Positions 5,196 through 5,225 of a stretch of DNA of 5,225 nt are shown here, piece after piece. Where the stretch lies: the NCBI GenBank assembly GCA_021811635.1, contig JAJZNS010000028.1, positions 1-5,225 on the forward strand. The letters run 5' to 3'. The notes under the pieces are model-generated. The model was not told the origin of the DNA. It did not search any database and saw only the letters and a list, made by a program, of their open reading frames with translations. How positions within the stretch are numbered: the first letter of the stretch is position 1; each line of letters starts with the position of its first letter. This DNA is from Thermoplasmata archaeon. GTDB lineage: Archaea; Thermoplasmatota; Thermoplasmata; Thermoplasmatales; Thermoplasmataceae. The position numbers and the translations under genes are program-made.

Positions 5196-5214
5196 CCTAT
5201 CTCATAAAGATAGG
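5196..5214. repeat. Perfect 7-bp inverted repeat after tRNA-Val(GAC)
   Basis: CCTATCT (5196-5202) and AGATAGG (5208-5214) form a 7-bp stem with a CATAA loop, 19 bases after the tRNA end. No T-run follows within the window. It could be part of a terminator, a regulatory site for a gene beyond the edge, or the end of a repeat; the window stops 11 bases later, so I cannot choose. Confidence 0.4.
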
Positions 5215-5225
5215 TGAGTGTCTAA

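Overview
The window looks archaeal and probably comes from a thermoacidophilic member of the Thermoplasmatales or a close relative. The clues are AT-rich TATA boxes about 26 bp before inferred start sites, a leaderless gene next to genes with Shine-Dalgarno sites, two tRNA genes without an encoded CCA end, and a stand-alone fhs gene beside a sulfur-carrier operon. The lineage is inferred from gene content and style; no database was searched.

Left part (1-828, minus strand): a compact operon read right to left. It encodes a DsrE2-type protein with a single cysteine, a TusA-type sulfur carrier, and the first 50 residues of an FAD-dependent oxidoreductase resembling sulfide:quinone reductase, which runs off the left edge. 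Together they suggest cytoplasmic handling of protein-bound persulfide or thiosulfonate coupled to a flavin redox step. The 245 bp upstream (829-1073) is a divergent control region. It holds a perfect 14-bp palindrome and a degenerate copy of it, with centres exactly 70 bp apart. The degenerate copy overlaps the likely TATA box of the sulfur operon.

Centre (1074-2931, plus strand): fhs (formate-tetrahydrofolate ligase, 543 aa), followed 4 bp later by a small DUF167/YggU-family gene. The ligase is complete, but several positions that are nearly invariant in bacterial enzymes are changed.

Right centre (2992-4512): two unrelated-looking class I SAM-dependent methyltransferases that converge tail to tail with 21 bp between their stops. 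The first appears to be transcribed without a leader. Substrates cannot be read from the sequence.

Right end (4513-5225): two different valine tRNA genes, CAC on the minus strand and GAC on the plus strand, pointing away from each other across about 417 bp that contain no gene I recognise. A perfect 7-bp hairpin follows the second tRNA at the window edge. No transposase, CRISPR array, rRNA or duplicated attachment site was recognised.
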